A stretch of 46,722 nucleotides of DNA, from the NCBI RefSeq assembly GCF_002855495.1, contig NZ_PKRO01000024.1, positions 1 to 46,722 on the forward strand, read 5' to 3'. The notes under the pieces are model-generated. The model was not told the DNA's origin, did no database searches, and saw only the letters and a list, made by a program, of their open reading frames with translations. Shown here piece by piece: positions 1-7,783 of the stretch; the stretch's first letter is position 1, and every line of letters starts with the position of its first letter. A program made the translations under genes and the position numbers. The stretch is from Porphyrobacter sp. TH134 (GTDB taxonomy: Bacteria; Pseudomonadota; Alphaproteobacteria; Sphingomonadales; Sphingomonadaceae).

Positions 1-164
1 ATCGTCTGCCTCTCTCGGATCAGGCGCTACGCCTGTCGTTCTACATCACCCTCGCCGCCAGCGCCCCTCCCGCGAAGCGGGTTCGTGCACCGACCCCGAA
101 ACCGTCATTGGCAGAGCGGCTTGAGGATTGTTCGAAGTGAACAGTTTCGGGGTGGTGGCTGCTC

Positions 165-545
165 TCACGTCACGTTGAAGGTCACAGTCCCGTTCATCCC
201 ATGCCCGTCCGCAGCGGCGGCCTGCCAGCGCACTTCGTAGGTGCCGGCGGGCAGCGGCTTTCTGAGAGTCAGGGTCATGGTCTTACCCCCATCCGACCAG
301 CTTGCGGTGAAATTGCGGATCGGCATTTCGCCATGGTCCGCCATGCCCGGCATCGCGGTCATGACGATGCTGGCCGCCGCCGTGGCCGGATCGACGGGCT
401 GGCTGAAGGTCAGGGTGATGGCCTTGGGCGCCTTGGCTTCAGCGCCCGCAGCGGGCGTGGATGCCGTCAGCTGAACATGGGCCAGCAGCGCGGCAGGCGC
501 GAGCGCCGAGAGGGCAAGGGCAGCGAAAAAGGCTGGGATGCGCAT
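165..545 (-). CDS. copC: CopC-family periplasmic copper-binding protein
   Basis: A 126-residue exported protein with an N-terminal signal peptide ending near the ALLAHVQL stretch, followed by one CopC beta-sandwich. The mature N-terminal histidine (AHVQL) and the C-terminal DGHG segment are where CopC proteins bind Cu(II). The ending, with WxxxxxDGHGMNGTVTF, is typical of the family. An in-frame TTG lies at 563, but the ATG at 545 is preceded by a strong AAGGAGAG ribosome site seven bases away, so I start there. It is the last gene of the minus-strand cnrYXH-copABC operon, 23 bases after copB. No CopD membrane partner is visible before the window edge. Its inferred role is periplasmic copper binding. 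Confidence 0.88.
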   Translation of the reverse strand: MRIPAFFAALALSALAPAALLAHVQLTASTPAAGAEAKAPKAITLTFSQPVDPATAAASIVMTAMPGMADHGEMPIRNFTASWSDGGKTMTLTLRKPLPAGTYEVRWQAAAADGHGMNGTVTFNVT

Positions 546-568
546 GGGTGATCTCTCCTTCAATGTGA

Positions 569-1444
569 TCAGAACCAGAAACGGATGCCGACCAGAAGGC
601 TGGTCGCGGATCGGTCTTCGCCGCGCGCGCGGGCGAAAGCGGCGCTGCGTCCAGTGTGCCAGGATTGTTCGATGCCGACATAGGGGGCGAATTCGCGGGC
701 GATCTCGTAGCGCAGCCGCGCGCCGACCTCGATCTGGTCAAGCCCGGTGCCGATGCCGAGTTGGGGAATGTTTTGCGCCGAAAAGTTCGCCTCGATGCGG
801 GGCTGGAGGATGAGGCGCTGAGTGATGCGCTGGTCGATTTCGGCCTCGATGCGTGCCGTCAGGTCGCCGCGGGTGCTCAGGAACAGCGCGGCGTCGACTT
901 CGAACATGTAGGGCGCAAGGCCCTGCACGCCGATCACCGCATGGGTCGTGTCTGGCCCGGCGATGTCGTGCCGAACGCCTGCCTGCACGTCCCAGAAGGG
1001 CGCGAAGGCTTTGGCGTAGAGCGCCTGGGCCTCGGCGTCCTCGGGATTTTCGCCAAATGCACCTTCGCCCTCGCTCTTGAACCACAGCCGCTCGGTCGGG
1101 CCGCCGTAATAGCCTTGAATGTCCCACAGGTATATGGCCGCGCCATCGCGCACCTGCGCCTCCGCCCGGTCACCCTGGAACCATAATACCGGGAAGTCGC
1201 CGTGGGTGCGGCGCAAATCTTCGCGCGAGGCGGCCATGGCTTCGATGCCCCAGATGGCATCGGCAGCGCGCGGCGGGCCGCTGCCGGCGGCGGTAGGGGG
1301 CGGGGTTTCCATGGTCGGGCCGGGGGATGCTGGCGCAGGGGACGCTGGCTTTTCCATATCGCTCATATCGGGCCCTGCGTGCGGGTCTTGCGCGCCGACC
1401 GGCGATGCGGCGAGCAGGACGACAGAGAACAGAGCTGTTTTCAC
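569..1444 (-). CDS. copB: Copper resistance protein B (outer membrane)
   Basis: 291 residues with a signal peptide (about residues 1-18). A Met/His/Asp/Pro-rich segment (DPHAGPDMSDMEKP) then looks like a copper-binding linker. The rest is the CopB domain, which is thought to form an outer-membrane beta barrel and ends in an aromatic residue (RFWF) as barrel proteins do. The start is a GTG whose bases overlap the copA stop codon (GTGA), which implies translational coupling. CopB works with the multicopper oxidase CopA to sequester or oxidise copper in the periplasm. The assignment is firm from family features and gene order copA-copB-copC. Confidence 0.9.
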   Translation of the reverse strand: MKTALFSVVLLAASPVGAQDPHAGPDMSDMEKPASPAPASPGPTMETPPPTAAGSGPPRAADAIWGIEAMAASREDLRRTHGDFPVLWFQGDRAEAQVRDGAAIYLWDIQGYYGGPTERLWFKSEGEGAFGENPEDAEAQALYAKAFAPFWDVQAGVRHDIAGPDTTHAVIGVQGLAPYMFEVDAALFLSTRGDLTARIEAEIDQRITQRLILQPRIEANFSAQNIPQLGIGTGLDQIEVGARLRYEIAREFAPYVGIEQSWHTGRSAAFARARGEDRSATSLLVGIRFWF

Positions 1445-3159
1445 AGCCCCCCCTCGGGCCCCATAACCGTGACGGTCTGCATCATCCCGCCGTGCATGTG
1501 GTAAAGCAGGTGACAGTGAAACGCCCAGTCGCCCGGTTCATTGGCGGTGAGATCGAACTGCGCGCTCGCCCCGGGCTGGACGATGACGATGTTCTTCCTC
1601 GGTTGGTGGGCGGCATCCTCGCCATTGACCAGCGTGAAGAACATCCCATGCAGGTGGATCGGGTGCGCCATCATGGTGTTGTTGACGAGCTTCACCCGCA
1701 CCCGCTCGTTCCACGCGAACCGGATCGGCCTGTCGCGAACGGTGGAATACATCTCCCCGTCGAACGACCACATGTAGCGCTCCATATTGCCGGTAAGGTG
1801 CAATTCGAGCAGGCGGGTGGGCGTGCGCGTATCGCGGTTCGGTTCCAGCGCCGAGAGCATCCGGTAGGTGAGCACGCGGTGCCCCACATCGCGCAGGCCA
1901 AGCCCCGGATCGCCCAGCTTGTCGACCGGGGCCATGGAGACCATGTCGATCCCCGGCCCCACCTTCACATCGGGCGGCAGCAGCAAGGTGTCGCGCATTT
2001 TCATGCCCGCCATGCTGTGCCCGCCATCGCCATGGTTCATGCCCATGTCGCCCATGTCGAGCAGGGGCGGCTTGCGCGGCGGCGGAATGGGCGCACGCGC
2101 GCCGGGGCGGCTTGCCAGCGTGGCGAGCGCCATGCCGGAACGATCCATGCTCTCGGCAACGATCGTGTAGGCTTCGCCGCGCGGTTCCACGATCACGTCG
2201 TAGGTTTCCGCCGTGCCGATTTGGAACTCGTCCACCTCGACCGGTTTCACGTTCTGGCCGTCAGCGGCGATCACTGTCATGGCGAGGCCGGGGATGCGCA
2301 GGTTGAAGAAGGTCATCGCCGAACCGTTGATGACGCGCAGCCGCACCCGCTCGCCCGGGTTGAAGAGATATTCCAGTCCCTCCTTCGGCCCGCGCCCGTT
2401 GGCGAGGTAGGTGTAGGTCGACCCGGTCACATCGGCGATATCGGTCGCTGGCATGCGCATTTCGGCCCACATCCGGCGATCCTCGGCGGAGAGCGGGTAA
2501 TCATCGGTCCAGGCGGTCTGCTGGTAGTTGAAATAGCCTTCCCCCTTCCGCAGTCGGTCCATGATCTTGTGGGGGTGGAGCGGGGTGAACTCGCTCAGGA
2601 GGAGAATATAATCGCGGTCAAATTCCGCCGGCTCCGCGCCTGCCGGATCGATGATCAGCGGGCCATAATGCCCCTGCTGCTCCTGAAGGCCTGAATGCGA
2701 ATGATACCAGTAGGTGCCCGCCTGCCGCACCGGGAATTCGTAGGTGAAGGTCTGGCCCGGCCTGATCCCCGGAAAGCTGATCCCGGGCACGCCGTCCATG
2801 TGGAACGGCACCAGCAGTCCGTGCCAGTGGATCGAGGTGTCCTCGGCGAGATGGTTGGTGACGTTGAGGCGAACGGTCTGCCCCTCCTTCAGACGGATCA
2901 GCGGGCCCGGAACGCTGCCGTTGACGGCAATGCCGTGCCCCTTGCGCCCCTGCACCACGCGCGGGCCGTGGCCCACCGCAAGGTCGATCGCCATGCCCGA
3001 CACTTCATCAAAGCCGACGCGGATCGGCGCGCCGCCTTGCATGCTGTGCCCCGAACCGCCCAAGGTATGCCCCTGTGCCCAGGCAGGCAGCGCGGCAAAG
3101 GCCGAAGCGGCCCCCGCTCCGGCAAGCAGGCGGCGACGGGTAACAGGTGGAGTGGTCAT
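1441..3159 (-). CDS. copA: Multicopper oxidase CopA (copper resistance)
   Basis: 572 residues. A twin-arginine signal (RRRLLAGA, residues 8-15) directs export of the folded enzyme. All four copper-ligand clusters are present: HWHG at 111-114, WYHSHSG at 151-157, HPIHLHG at about 499-505 and HCHLLYHMHGG from about 548. The terminal cluster has the type 1/type 3 HCHxxxHxxxGM pattern. A Met/His/Gly/Asp-rich loop (MGDMGMNHGDGGHSM) resembles the extra copper-binding insert of CopA and PcoA. It probably oxidises Cu(I) to Cu(II) in the periplasm. It begins 5 bases after the upstream sigma-factor gene and overlaps copB by 4 bases, so it is part of the same transcript. Confidence 0.95.
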   Translation of the reverse strand: MTTPPVTRRRLLAGAGAASAFAALPAWAQGHTLGGSGHSMQGGAPIRVGFDEVSGMAIDLAVGHGPRVVQGRKGHGIAVNGSVPGPLIRLKEGQTVRLNVTNHLAEDTSIHWHGLLVPFHMDGVPGISFPGIRPGQTFTYEFPVRQAGTYWYHSHSGLQEQQGHYGPLIIDPAGAEPAEFDRDYILLLSEFTPLHPHKIMDRLRKGEGYFNYQQTAWTDDYPLSAEDRRMWAEMRMPATDIADVTGSTYTYLANGRGPKEGLEYLFNPGERVRLRVINGSAMTFFNLRIPGLAMTVIAADGQNVKPVEVDEFQIGTAETYDVIVEPRGEAYTIVAESMDRSGMALATLASRPGARAPIPPPRKPPLLDMGDMGMNHGDGGHSMAGMKMRDTLLLPPDVKVGPGIDMVSMAPVDKLGDPGLGLRDVGHRVLTYRMLSALEPNRDTRTPTRLLELHLTGNMERYMWSFDGEMYSTVRDRPIRFAWNERVRVKLVNNTMMAHPIHLHGMFFTLVNGEDAAHQPRKNIVIVQPGASAQFDLTANEPGDWAFHCHLLYHMHGGMMQTVTVMGPEGGL

Positions 3160-3164
3160 GCCCC

Positions 3165-3737
3165 CTATACGCGGGGGTGCGGGTCACCCCTCACCAGCTG
3201 CGACAATTTCTGCCGCGCCCGATAGAGGCGGGTCTCCACCGCCTTGGCGCTGATCCCCAGTGCCTCGGCGGTCTCCTGCTGATTGAGGCCTTCGATCGTG
3301 CGCAGGATCAGCACCTCCTTCAACGAGGAAGGCAGCTCGGCAATGGCGCGAGCGGTGGCCACCAGTTCGTCCCTGCTCGCGACCCGCGCTTCGGGAGAGG
3401 GCGCATCATCGGCAATCCAGTCGGCCGCAAGCTCGGGCAAGGGCAGGCCGAGGAACCGACGCACCGCCCGTCGCCGCGCCCGGTCGCGGCACTTGTTCAG
3501 CGTGATCGCGGCGATCCATCCGCGAAACGGTCGCGCCGGATCATAGCGCGAAAGCGCGCCGAAGGCTGCAACAAAGGCCTCCTGCGTGATGTCGAACGCC
3601 TCGTCAGCATCGCCCGTCGCGCTGCGCGCAAGGCGATAGACTGCCTCGCGGTGGCGCTCCACCAGAGCACGCGCAGCCTGCGCCTCGCCCGCCAGTGCCC
3701 CGCGAACCAGCGCCGCATCCGGATTGTCGCTGCTCAC
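3165..3737 (-). CDS. ECF sigma factor, CnrH-like
   Basis: 190 residues with the two-domain ECF layout. Region 2 (about 10-90) carries the DITQEAFVAAFGAL and FRGWIAAITLNKCRDRARR signatures. Region 4 (about 130-182) has a helix-turn-helix, LNQQETAEALGISAKAVETRL. Length and gene order match CnrH of the cnrYXH cobalt/nickel system of Cupriavidus. It starts with a GTG overlapping the stop of the CnrX-like gene (GTGA) and lies 5 bases before copA. It should bind the CnrY-like protein at the membrane and, when released, transcribe this operon. The target promoter is inferred, not shown. Confidence 0.9.
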   Translation of the reverse strand: MSSDNPDAALVRGALAGEAQAARALVERHREAVYRLARSATGDADEAFDITQEAFVAAFGALSRYDPARPFRGWIAAITLNKCRDRARRRAVRRFLGLPLPELAADWIADDAPSPEARVASRDELVATARAIAELPSSLKEVLILRTIEGLNQQETAEALGISAKAVETRLYRARQKLSQLVRGDPHPRV

Positions 3738-4171
3738 TGGCCCGTTTGCGCAAGGCTTTCGGCGACCGCCGCATCGAACTTCGCCTGCTGGTCGGCACGC
3801 AGGATTGCCCGCATCGCAAAGATGTGTTCGAGCGTCGCCTTCTGAAGTTCGCCCATGGCCACATGGGTCGCATCGACCGCTGCCGAGACGCGCGGGCCAT
3901 ACTGGTGCTCGGCCGCAATCGCTTCTGCCAGCTGGGCATTATCGGCCTTGAGCCGTGTCTCTAGCACTGTGCGTCTGGCGGCGAAATCCCGCTCCAGCGC
4001 CTCAAGCGCGCGTTCCTGTGCCGGGTCAAGATCAAGCCCCTCATGCATCAGCGCGTGGAGCTCTGCCCCGCTGTGATGCGCTTGGGGCTGCATCATGCGT
4101 CCGATCCAGACCCCGACCAGAGCCAGTGCGACCACCGCAACAGCAGCCATCACAAGGGCGCGCAGGCTCAT
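3734..4171 (-). CDS. CnrX-like periplasmic metal sensor
   Basis: 145 residues: an N-terminal membrane anchor (about 5-24), then a helical periplasmic domain of the CnrX/CpxP-Spy type. Positions H39, H43, E60, H116 and M120 reproduce the ligand spacing that I recall for CnrX of Cupriavidus metallidurans (H42, H46, E63, H119, M123), and flanking stretches such as ETRLKADNAQLAEAIA and HIFAMRA are closely similar. In the cnr system the sensor binds Ni/Co and triggers release of the sigma factor from CnrY. The gene overlaps both neighbours by 4 bases. The unusual feature is that the genes downstream are for copper resistance, so the metal it senses is open. Confidence 0.88.
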   Translation of the reverse strand: MSLRALVMAAVAVVALALVGVWIGRMMQPQAHHSGAELHALMHEGLDLDPAQERALEALERDFAARRTVLETRLKADNAQLAEAIAAEHQYGPRVSAAVDATHVAMGELQKATLEHIFAMRAILRADQQAKFDAAVAESLAQTGQ

Positions 4172-4425
4172 GGCTGCCCCAGCGCGATCAGCGGCGTCAA
4201 CGATGGCGCGGGGCCAAAGGCAACCAGTGGAGTTTCCGCTCGTGTCTCTCCGGACAGGCCGCTGACCACTCCGATGCCAAGCGCCGCAAGCATGGCTACA
4301 CCCAGCGTGGTGCGCGCCCGCAGTGCCTCAACCCGCGCCTGCGTCGCCAGCGCAGCGCCGTCGATTGCAGCGAGCCCGGGCACCGGGACCGCAGACAGCC
4401 GCGCGAGATTGTCGTCGAGATCCAT
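4168..4425 (-). CDS. CnrY-like membrane anti-sigma factor (putative)
   Basis: 85 residues: a cytoplasmic N-terminal part (about 1-39), one membrane helix (about TTLGVAMLAALGIGVVSGL, 39-57) and a short periplasmic tail ending PSLTPLIALGQP. Size, topology and position directly before a CnrX-like sensor and an ECF sigma factor match CnrY. The tail resembles the proline/serine plus hydrophobic end of CnrY, but sequence similarity is weak, so the call depends on topology and context. The ATG at 4425 has a clear AGGAG six to seven bases upstream, and the longer in-frame extension lacks one. It is the first gene of the six-gene operon and would hold the sigma factor inactive until the sensor signals. 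Confidence 0.7.
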   Translation of the reverse strand: MDLDDNLARLSAVPVPGLAAIDGAALATQARVEALRARTTLGVAMLAALGIGVVSGLSGETRAETPLVAFGPAPSLTPLIALGQP

Positions 4426-4862
4426 CACTTTTCTCCTGCGAGGTGTAATACGCAAGACGGCAGGAAACCCCTCACCCCTTCTGCTGCACAAAGCAATGGT
4501 TCGAGCGGATGATGGCTTGCGCCGCCCTAGAGCGGCCATTCGCCTATCCACCCATGACCGGCCATGCGCCGGGCCCCCGCGCGATCCTGAAAGCGGCATG
4601 TCGGCTCCGCTTCGCTTCTGGAAAAATCCTGCCGTTCAGCAAGCGACCCCGAAGCGGACACCCCCATCGGCCCTGAATTGAGATTACTGATGTTTTCGCA
4701 GGTCGGGCAATATTTGTTGTCGGCATGACGATCTCGGCGACGGGCGGCATCTATTGAATAAAGGCGCTGTCCGAAGTAGTCGAAGCCCGAAAAAATGCAT
4801 CGCGCTAAGCCTCGGAGTGAGCGCAATTCGAAGCTCGACGACAGCGGAACCCAAGGGAACGC
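4426..4862. other. 437-bp intergenic stretch, no gene recognised
   Basis: This region separates the divergent cop operon and the exported protein at 4863. Apart from the candidate promoter next to the cop operon, I see no convincing coding frame. The middle (about 4590-4700) contains AAGCGGCATGTC, CTGCCGTTC and GAAGCGGACA, words that look like decayed copies of intergenic repeats common in sphingomonads. It is visibly richer in A and T than the flanking genes. Confidence 0.5.
4445..4471 (-). promoter_or_regulatory. Candidate ECF-type promoter of the cnrYXH-copABC operon
   Basis: On the minus strand, GGGGTTTCC (4471-4463) and CGTATTAC (4452-4445) lie about 20 bases before the ribosome site of the first gene. 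This is the only motif pair in the upstream stretch that looks like an ECF promoter, and an autoregulated ECF unit would be expected to have one here. The spacing and consensus are not established for this sigma group, so the call is tentative. Confidence 0.3.
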
Positions 4863-5843
4863 ATGAGAGGCGTGAAGCGTTGTAAAGGCATGTTATTCCG
4901 TCTTGCAATCGCCGCGCTGCTGGCTGAGTTGCCTGCCATGGCAGGGGCGCAGAATGGTCCCTCTCTAGCCCCAACTCAGGCAGATGAACTGTTGCTGCCT
5001 CCCGATCACATCATCCGCGTCAAGGTAAACGGCGTGCCAATGCGCCTCCTCGTCACGGCGGAAGCCGACGGTCCTATGCATGTCAATCCCGCAGTTGCGG
5101 TCCGTCTCAATTGGAAGGCGCAAATTGCGGGCACCCATTATGTTCATAATATTAACGACTTCCTTTACCTCCTCGCTCGTTACCGAACAGTCGATATCGA
5201 GGGCAAAAAGCAGAAGATACTAGTAATGTGGAGTACCCAGCCAATTACCGACGTGGCGGATGGGGTGATTGGCATTCACCATCTGCCCTACAATCTGGTG
5301 ACCTTCCCGCTGGGCCCTCCAATCGGGGACCAGACTGTGCAGCGCCTCCCCTTGAAGCAGTTTGGTCGGCGCTTCAACGACACCGTCGGTACCGAACTGG
5401 ATGCAGACGGTGAAAAATTCAAAGTGTTCTTTGGGCACAGATTGGCCAACAATCTTGTCACCGCGCCATCAGCAAACTTCCTCGCCTCGCGCTTCGGCGG
5501 CGGCTTCATTCCCGGTAGCGATAGCGAAGTGGCGATCGATTACGACATCAAGCGCCCGGTACGGATGATGAAGCTCGCCCGCCCGCTAAAGCTCGGCGAT
5601 ATACTGATCGATCATTTCTCGGTCCGGTATCGTGATTGGGGAAATACCAACAAAGTGGCTGAGATAGGACCCGACGATCCGCCCTTCGATCCCAACGAGA
5701 TCATAGTCTGGGATAGCAAGCGACGCGGACGGCCCGATTTTTATACCAGCATTGGCCGGAACCAGATCGCGCATTGTTCACAGATTACCTACGATTTCGA
5801 ACTGCGTGAGATCCGCCTGACATGCGGCGCCCTGCCCAAGTGA
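4863..5843 (+). CDS. Exported protein of unknown function, retropepsin-like fold possible
   Basis: 326 residues. A signal peptide (about 1-29, hydrophobic core LFRLAIAALLAELPAMAGA) points to export. The start of the mature part, IIRVKVNGVPMRLLV followed by NPAVAVRLN, has the rhythm of a retropepsin-like aspartyl protease (a VNG-x-RLLVDTGA pattern), but the catalytic D-T/S-G is replaced by TAEADG, so it would be inactive by that mechanism. A second half begins around KLGDILIDHFSVRYRD. Two cysteines near the C terminus (HCSQ and LTCG) could form a disulfide. The gene is flanked by two long gene-poor stretches and is less GC-rich than its neighbours, which suggests recent acquisition. AAGGGAA lies before the ATG. 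Function unknown. Confidence 0.75.
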   Translation: MRGVKRCKGMLFRLAIAALLAELPAMAGAQNGPSLAPTQADELLLPPDHIIRVKVNGVPMRLLVTAEADGPMHVNPAVAVRLNWKAQIAGTHYVHNINDFLYLLARYRTVDIEGKKQKILVMWSTQPITDVADGVIGIHHLPYNLVTFPLGPPIGDQTVQRLPLKQFGRRFNDTVGTELDADGEKFKVFFGHRLANNLVTAPSANFLASRFGGGFIPGSDSEVAIDYDIKRPVRMMKLARPLKLGDILIDHFSVRYRDWGNTNKVAEIGPDDPPFDPNEIIVWDSKRRGRPDFYTSIGRNQIAHCSQITYDFELREIRLTCGALPK

Positions 5844-6214
5844 TCGCGCCGGCACGTCCGCTTAGGAATTCGCGTTTGCCGCAATCCGCTTTAGCACGCC
5901 AGATGCGGATGGCAGAACCCGGGCCACGCTATCATTTGCTCGCCCCTCGATGTGCCCGCGTTGGGTGGCACACGCCATAACCTTACACTAAAGGGTTTAG
6001 CCGACTGGGATGAAAGTCTGATCTACAAGCGGTAGATTGGCATCAAGAAAGCCGCAAAGCAGACATTCGCCTTACCACCCACTTGCGGTCATTGGGCACT
6101 TTTGCGTCATTTTCTAAAAGCGGACATGTGAGCAGGGCGTCGTTCCGCCCCCTTGACCTTCACCGGAACCACGGCGATCTATCTTAAGGCATTGAAAATC
6201 AACAGTATGTAGCT
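5844..6214. other. 371-bp intergenic stretch, no gene recognised
   Basis: No open frame here looks coding. The stretch is A/T-richer than average and contains ACTGGGATGAAAG (6004-6016), a 13-mer that recurs at 38552-38564, and AAAAGCGGACAT near 6116. These words suggest remnants of dispersed intergenic repeats. No tRNA, hairpin-plus-T terminator or promoter could be supported. Confidence 0.45.
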
Positions 6215-6628
6215 CTACCTGTCGGTTCCACGGGCCTTCCCCCACTGCCGCGCCGCCGTATATCCCAGATAACCAGTGCCAAACAGCGCATAAAGCGGCT
6301 CCGGCAGACCGGCGAGATAGGCGTTCATCCCTGCTGCAATGTCGCGCGCGGCCATCGGGTGGAGGGCGCTCAGCACCCCCATCGGCAGGGCAGCGAGCAG
6401 CAGGATATACATCACATACAGAAAGCTCGGCCGGGCGCGGCTCGTCCAGGGGTCGGCGGAATTGGCCTCGGCGACGATGGCTTGAAGTTGCGCCTCGATC
6501 ATGCGCATTTCCTGCGTGCCTTCGAGCGCGATCAGTTCCAGCTTGGCCTTGGCCCGGGCCTCCTTGTCCGGAATGATCTTGTCGATGATCGAGGCGATGG
6601 GGCCAATGAGGGCATCAATAAGGGCCAT
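6215..6628 (-). CDS. Holin family protein, gene-transfer-agent 3TM type
   Basis: 137 residues. An amphipathic N-terminal region with acidic and basic helices (DKEARAKAKLELIALEG) is followed by hydrophobic segments around FLYVMYILLLAALPMGVLSAL and PLYALFGTGYLGYTAAR. This is the layout of the GTA_holin_3TM family, which is usually encoded near gene-transfer-agent or prophage lysis genes. An AGGAG lies seven bases before the ATG. No phage or GTA structural genes are nearby, so this is an orphan copy. In GTA systems such a holin lets the endolysin reach the cell wall. Whether it still serves that role here is unknown. Confidence 0.8.
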   Translation of the reverse strand: MALIDALIGPIASIIDKIIPDKEARAKAKLELIALEGTQEMRMIEAQLQAIVAEANSADPWTSRARPSFLYVMYILLLAALPMGVLSALHPMAARDIAAGMNAYLAGLPEPLYALFGTGYLGYTAARQWGKARGTDR

Positions 6629-6697
6629 AGTGCGCTCCTGATTGCGTGAGTCGCGCCATAAATGACCACATAGGTTAAAGTAGGAAACTCATTTAAC

Positions 6698-7615
6698 CTA
6701 ACCCTCGCCCGCCTCAGCCAGCAGCCGCTCCGCCAGTGCCAGATGGGGCCGGTCGAGCATCGCGCCGTCCAGCGCCACCACACCTGCGCCGGGGTGATCG
6801 GCAAAGGCCTGCACCACGTTGCGGGCATGGGCCAACTCCTCAGCGCTCGGGGTGAAGGCTGCGTTGATCGGATCGACCTGCGCCGGGTGGATTGCCAGCA
6901 TCCCGGCAAAGCCCTGCGCCCGCACCCGCCGCGCGCGGGCCGCCAAGGCCTCAAGATCGCGGAATTCGGGCTGCACGGTCTCGATTGGTGCTACCCCTGC
7001 CGCCGAAGCGCCGATCAGGCACAGGCTGCGCGCCATTTCGTAGGTATGGGCATACTCGCCGTCCGGCCCGCGCTGTTCACGCGCGCCCAGCGCCGAGGAC
7101 AAGTCTTCTGCACCCCAGCTCATGGCGACCAGCCGGGCGCGGCCCGGATAATCGCCTGCATAGTCCCCGGTGCGGAACATTGCCGCCGCCGTCTCGGTCA
7201 CCAGCGCTGCAATCAATGTGCGGCCCTGCGGGATGCCGTTCGCAGCCTCCAGCGCAGTGAGATAGTGGTGCAGCCGGGTAATGTCCTGCGCACCTTCCGC
7301 TTTGGGCAGGAACACGCCACCGGGCTGCGCGGGGATCACGGCGACCAGATCGGCGATGCAATCGGCGGTGCTAACGGGGTTGATCCGCACCCACAGCCGC
7401 GCGCGGTTGTCGCTGGAAGCGATCATCTCGGCCACCATCGCGCGGGCCGCCGCCTTGTTTTGGGGCGACACGGAATCTTCAAGATCAAGCAGCGCAATAT
7501 CGGCCGCGCCGCCAATGGCCTTGCCCATCTTCTTCTCGCTGTCGCCCGGCGCAAACAGCCATGACCGCATTTTGGGCAGGATTGGGCGGGTCAGGGCGGG
7601 GGCGGTGTGGGCCAT
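6698..7615 (-). CDS. HpcH/HpaI aldolase/citrate lyase family (CitE-like) protein
   Basis: 305 residues from the ATG at 7615, chosen because AGAGG sits nine bases upstream; an ATG at 7624 has no spaced ribosome site. CitE-family landmarks are LFAPGD near the N terminus, the metal-site segment LLDLEDSV, WVRIN, a VFLPKAEG strand and the conserved GMLAIHPAQVDPINAAF block near the end. Members cleave or form citryl-CoA, malyl-CoA or beta-methylmalyl-CoA. The 300-residue length and lack of CitF/CitD partners favour a stand-alone malyl-CoA-type lyase, but the substrate cannot be read from sequence. It is divergent from the molybdenum hydroxylase genes that follow. Confidence 0.85.
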   Translation of the reverse strand: MAHTAPALTRPILPKMRSWLFAPGDSEKKMGKAIGGAADIALLDLEDSVSPQNKAAARAMVAEMIASSDNRARLWVRINPVSTADCIADLVAVIPAQPGGVFLPKAEGAQDITRLHHYLTALEAANGIPQGRTLIAALVTETAAAMFRTGDYAGDYPGRARLVAMSWGAEDLSSALGAREQRGPDGEYAHTYEMARSLCLIGASAAGVAPIETVQPEFRDLEALAARARRVRAQGFAGMLAIHPAQVDPINAAFTPSAEELAHARNVVQAFADHPGAGVVALDGAMLDRPHLALAERLLAEAGEG

Positions 7616-7783
7616 CGGGATCATCCTCTTGTCGTTGCCATTCGCTTACGAAGGGCCGCTGCGGCCTGCAAGCCTGCGTCATTTGCCGGAGGGCAGGGAT
7701 CGGGCGCGCCCGCGTCTTTCTGTTAGGCGGCGCGCCTACAGGTTGCTATGCGAGACGCAAATCAACCAGCGGGAGAGCCAGTC

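Noticed and set aside
1..164. Possible gene end at the left edge of the window
   Set aside because: No frame could be tied to a family and no start or stop context was convincing. A short GC hairpin near 70-85 lacks a T-run.
1327..2694. Long plus-strand frame (455 codons) opposite copA
   Set aside because: It is the antisense shadow of copA, His/Arg-rich with no domain pattern, whereas copA has complete copper-ligand motifs.
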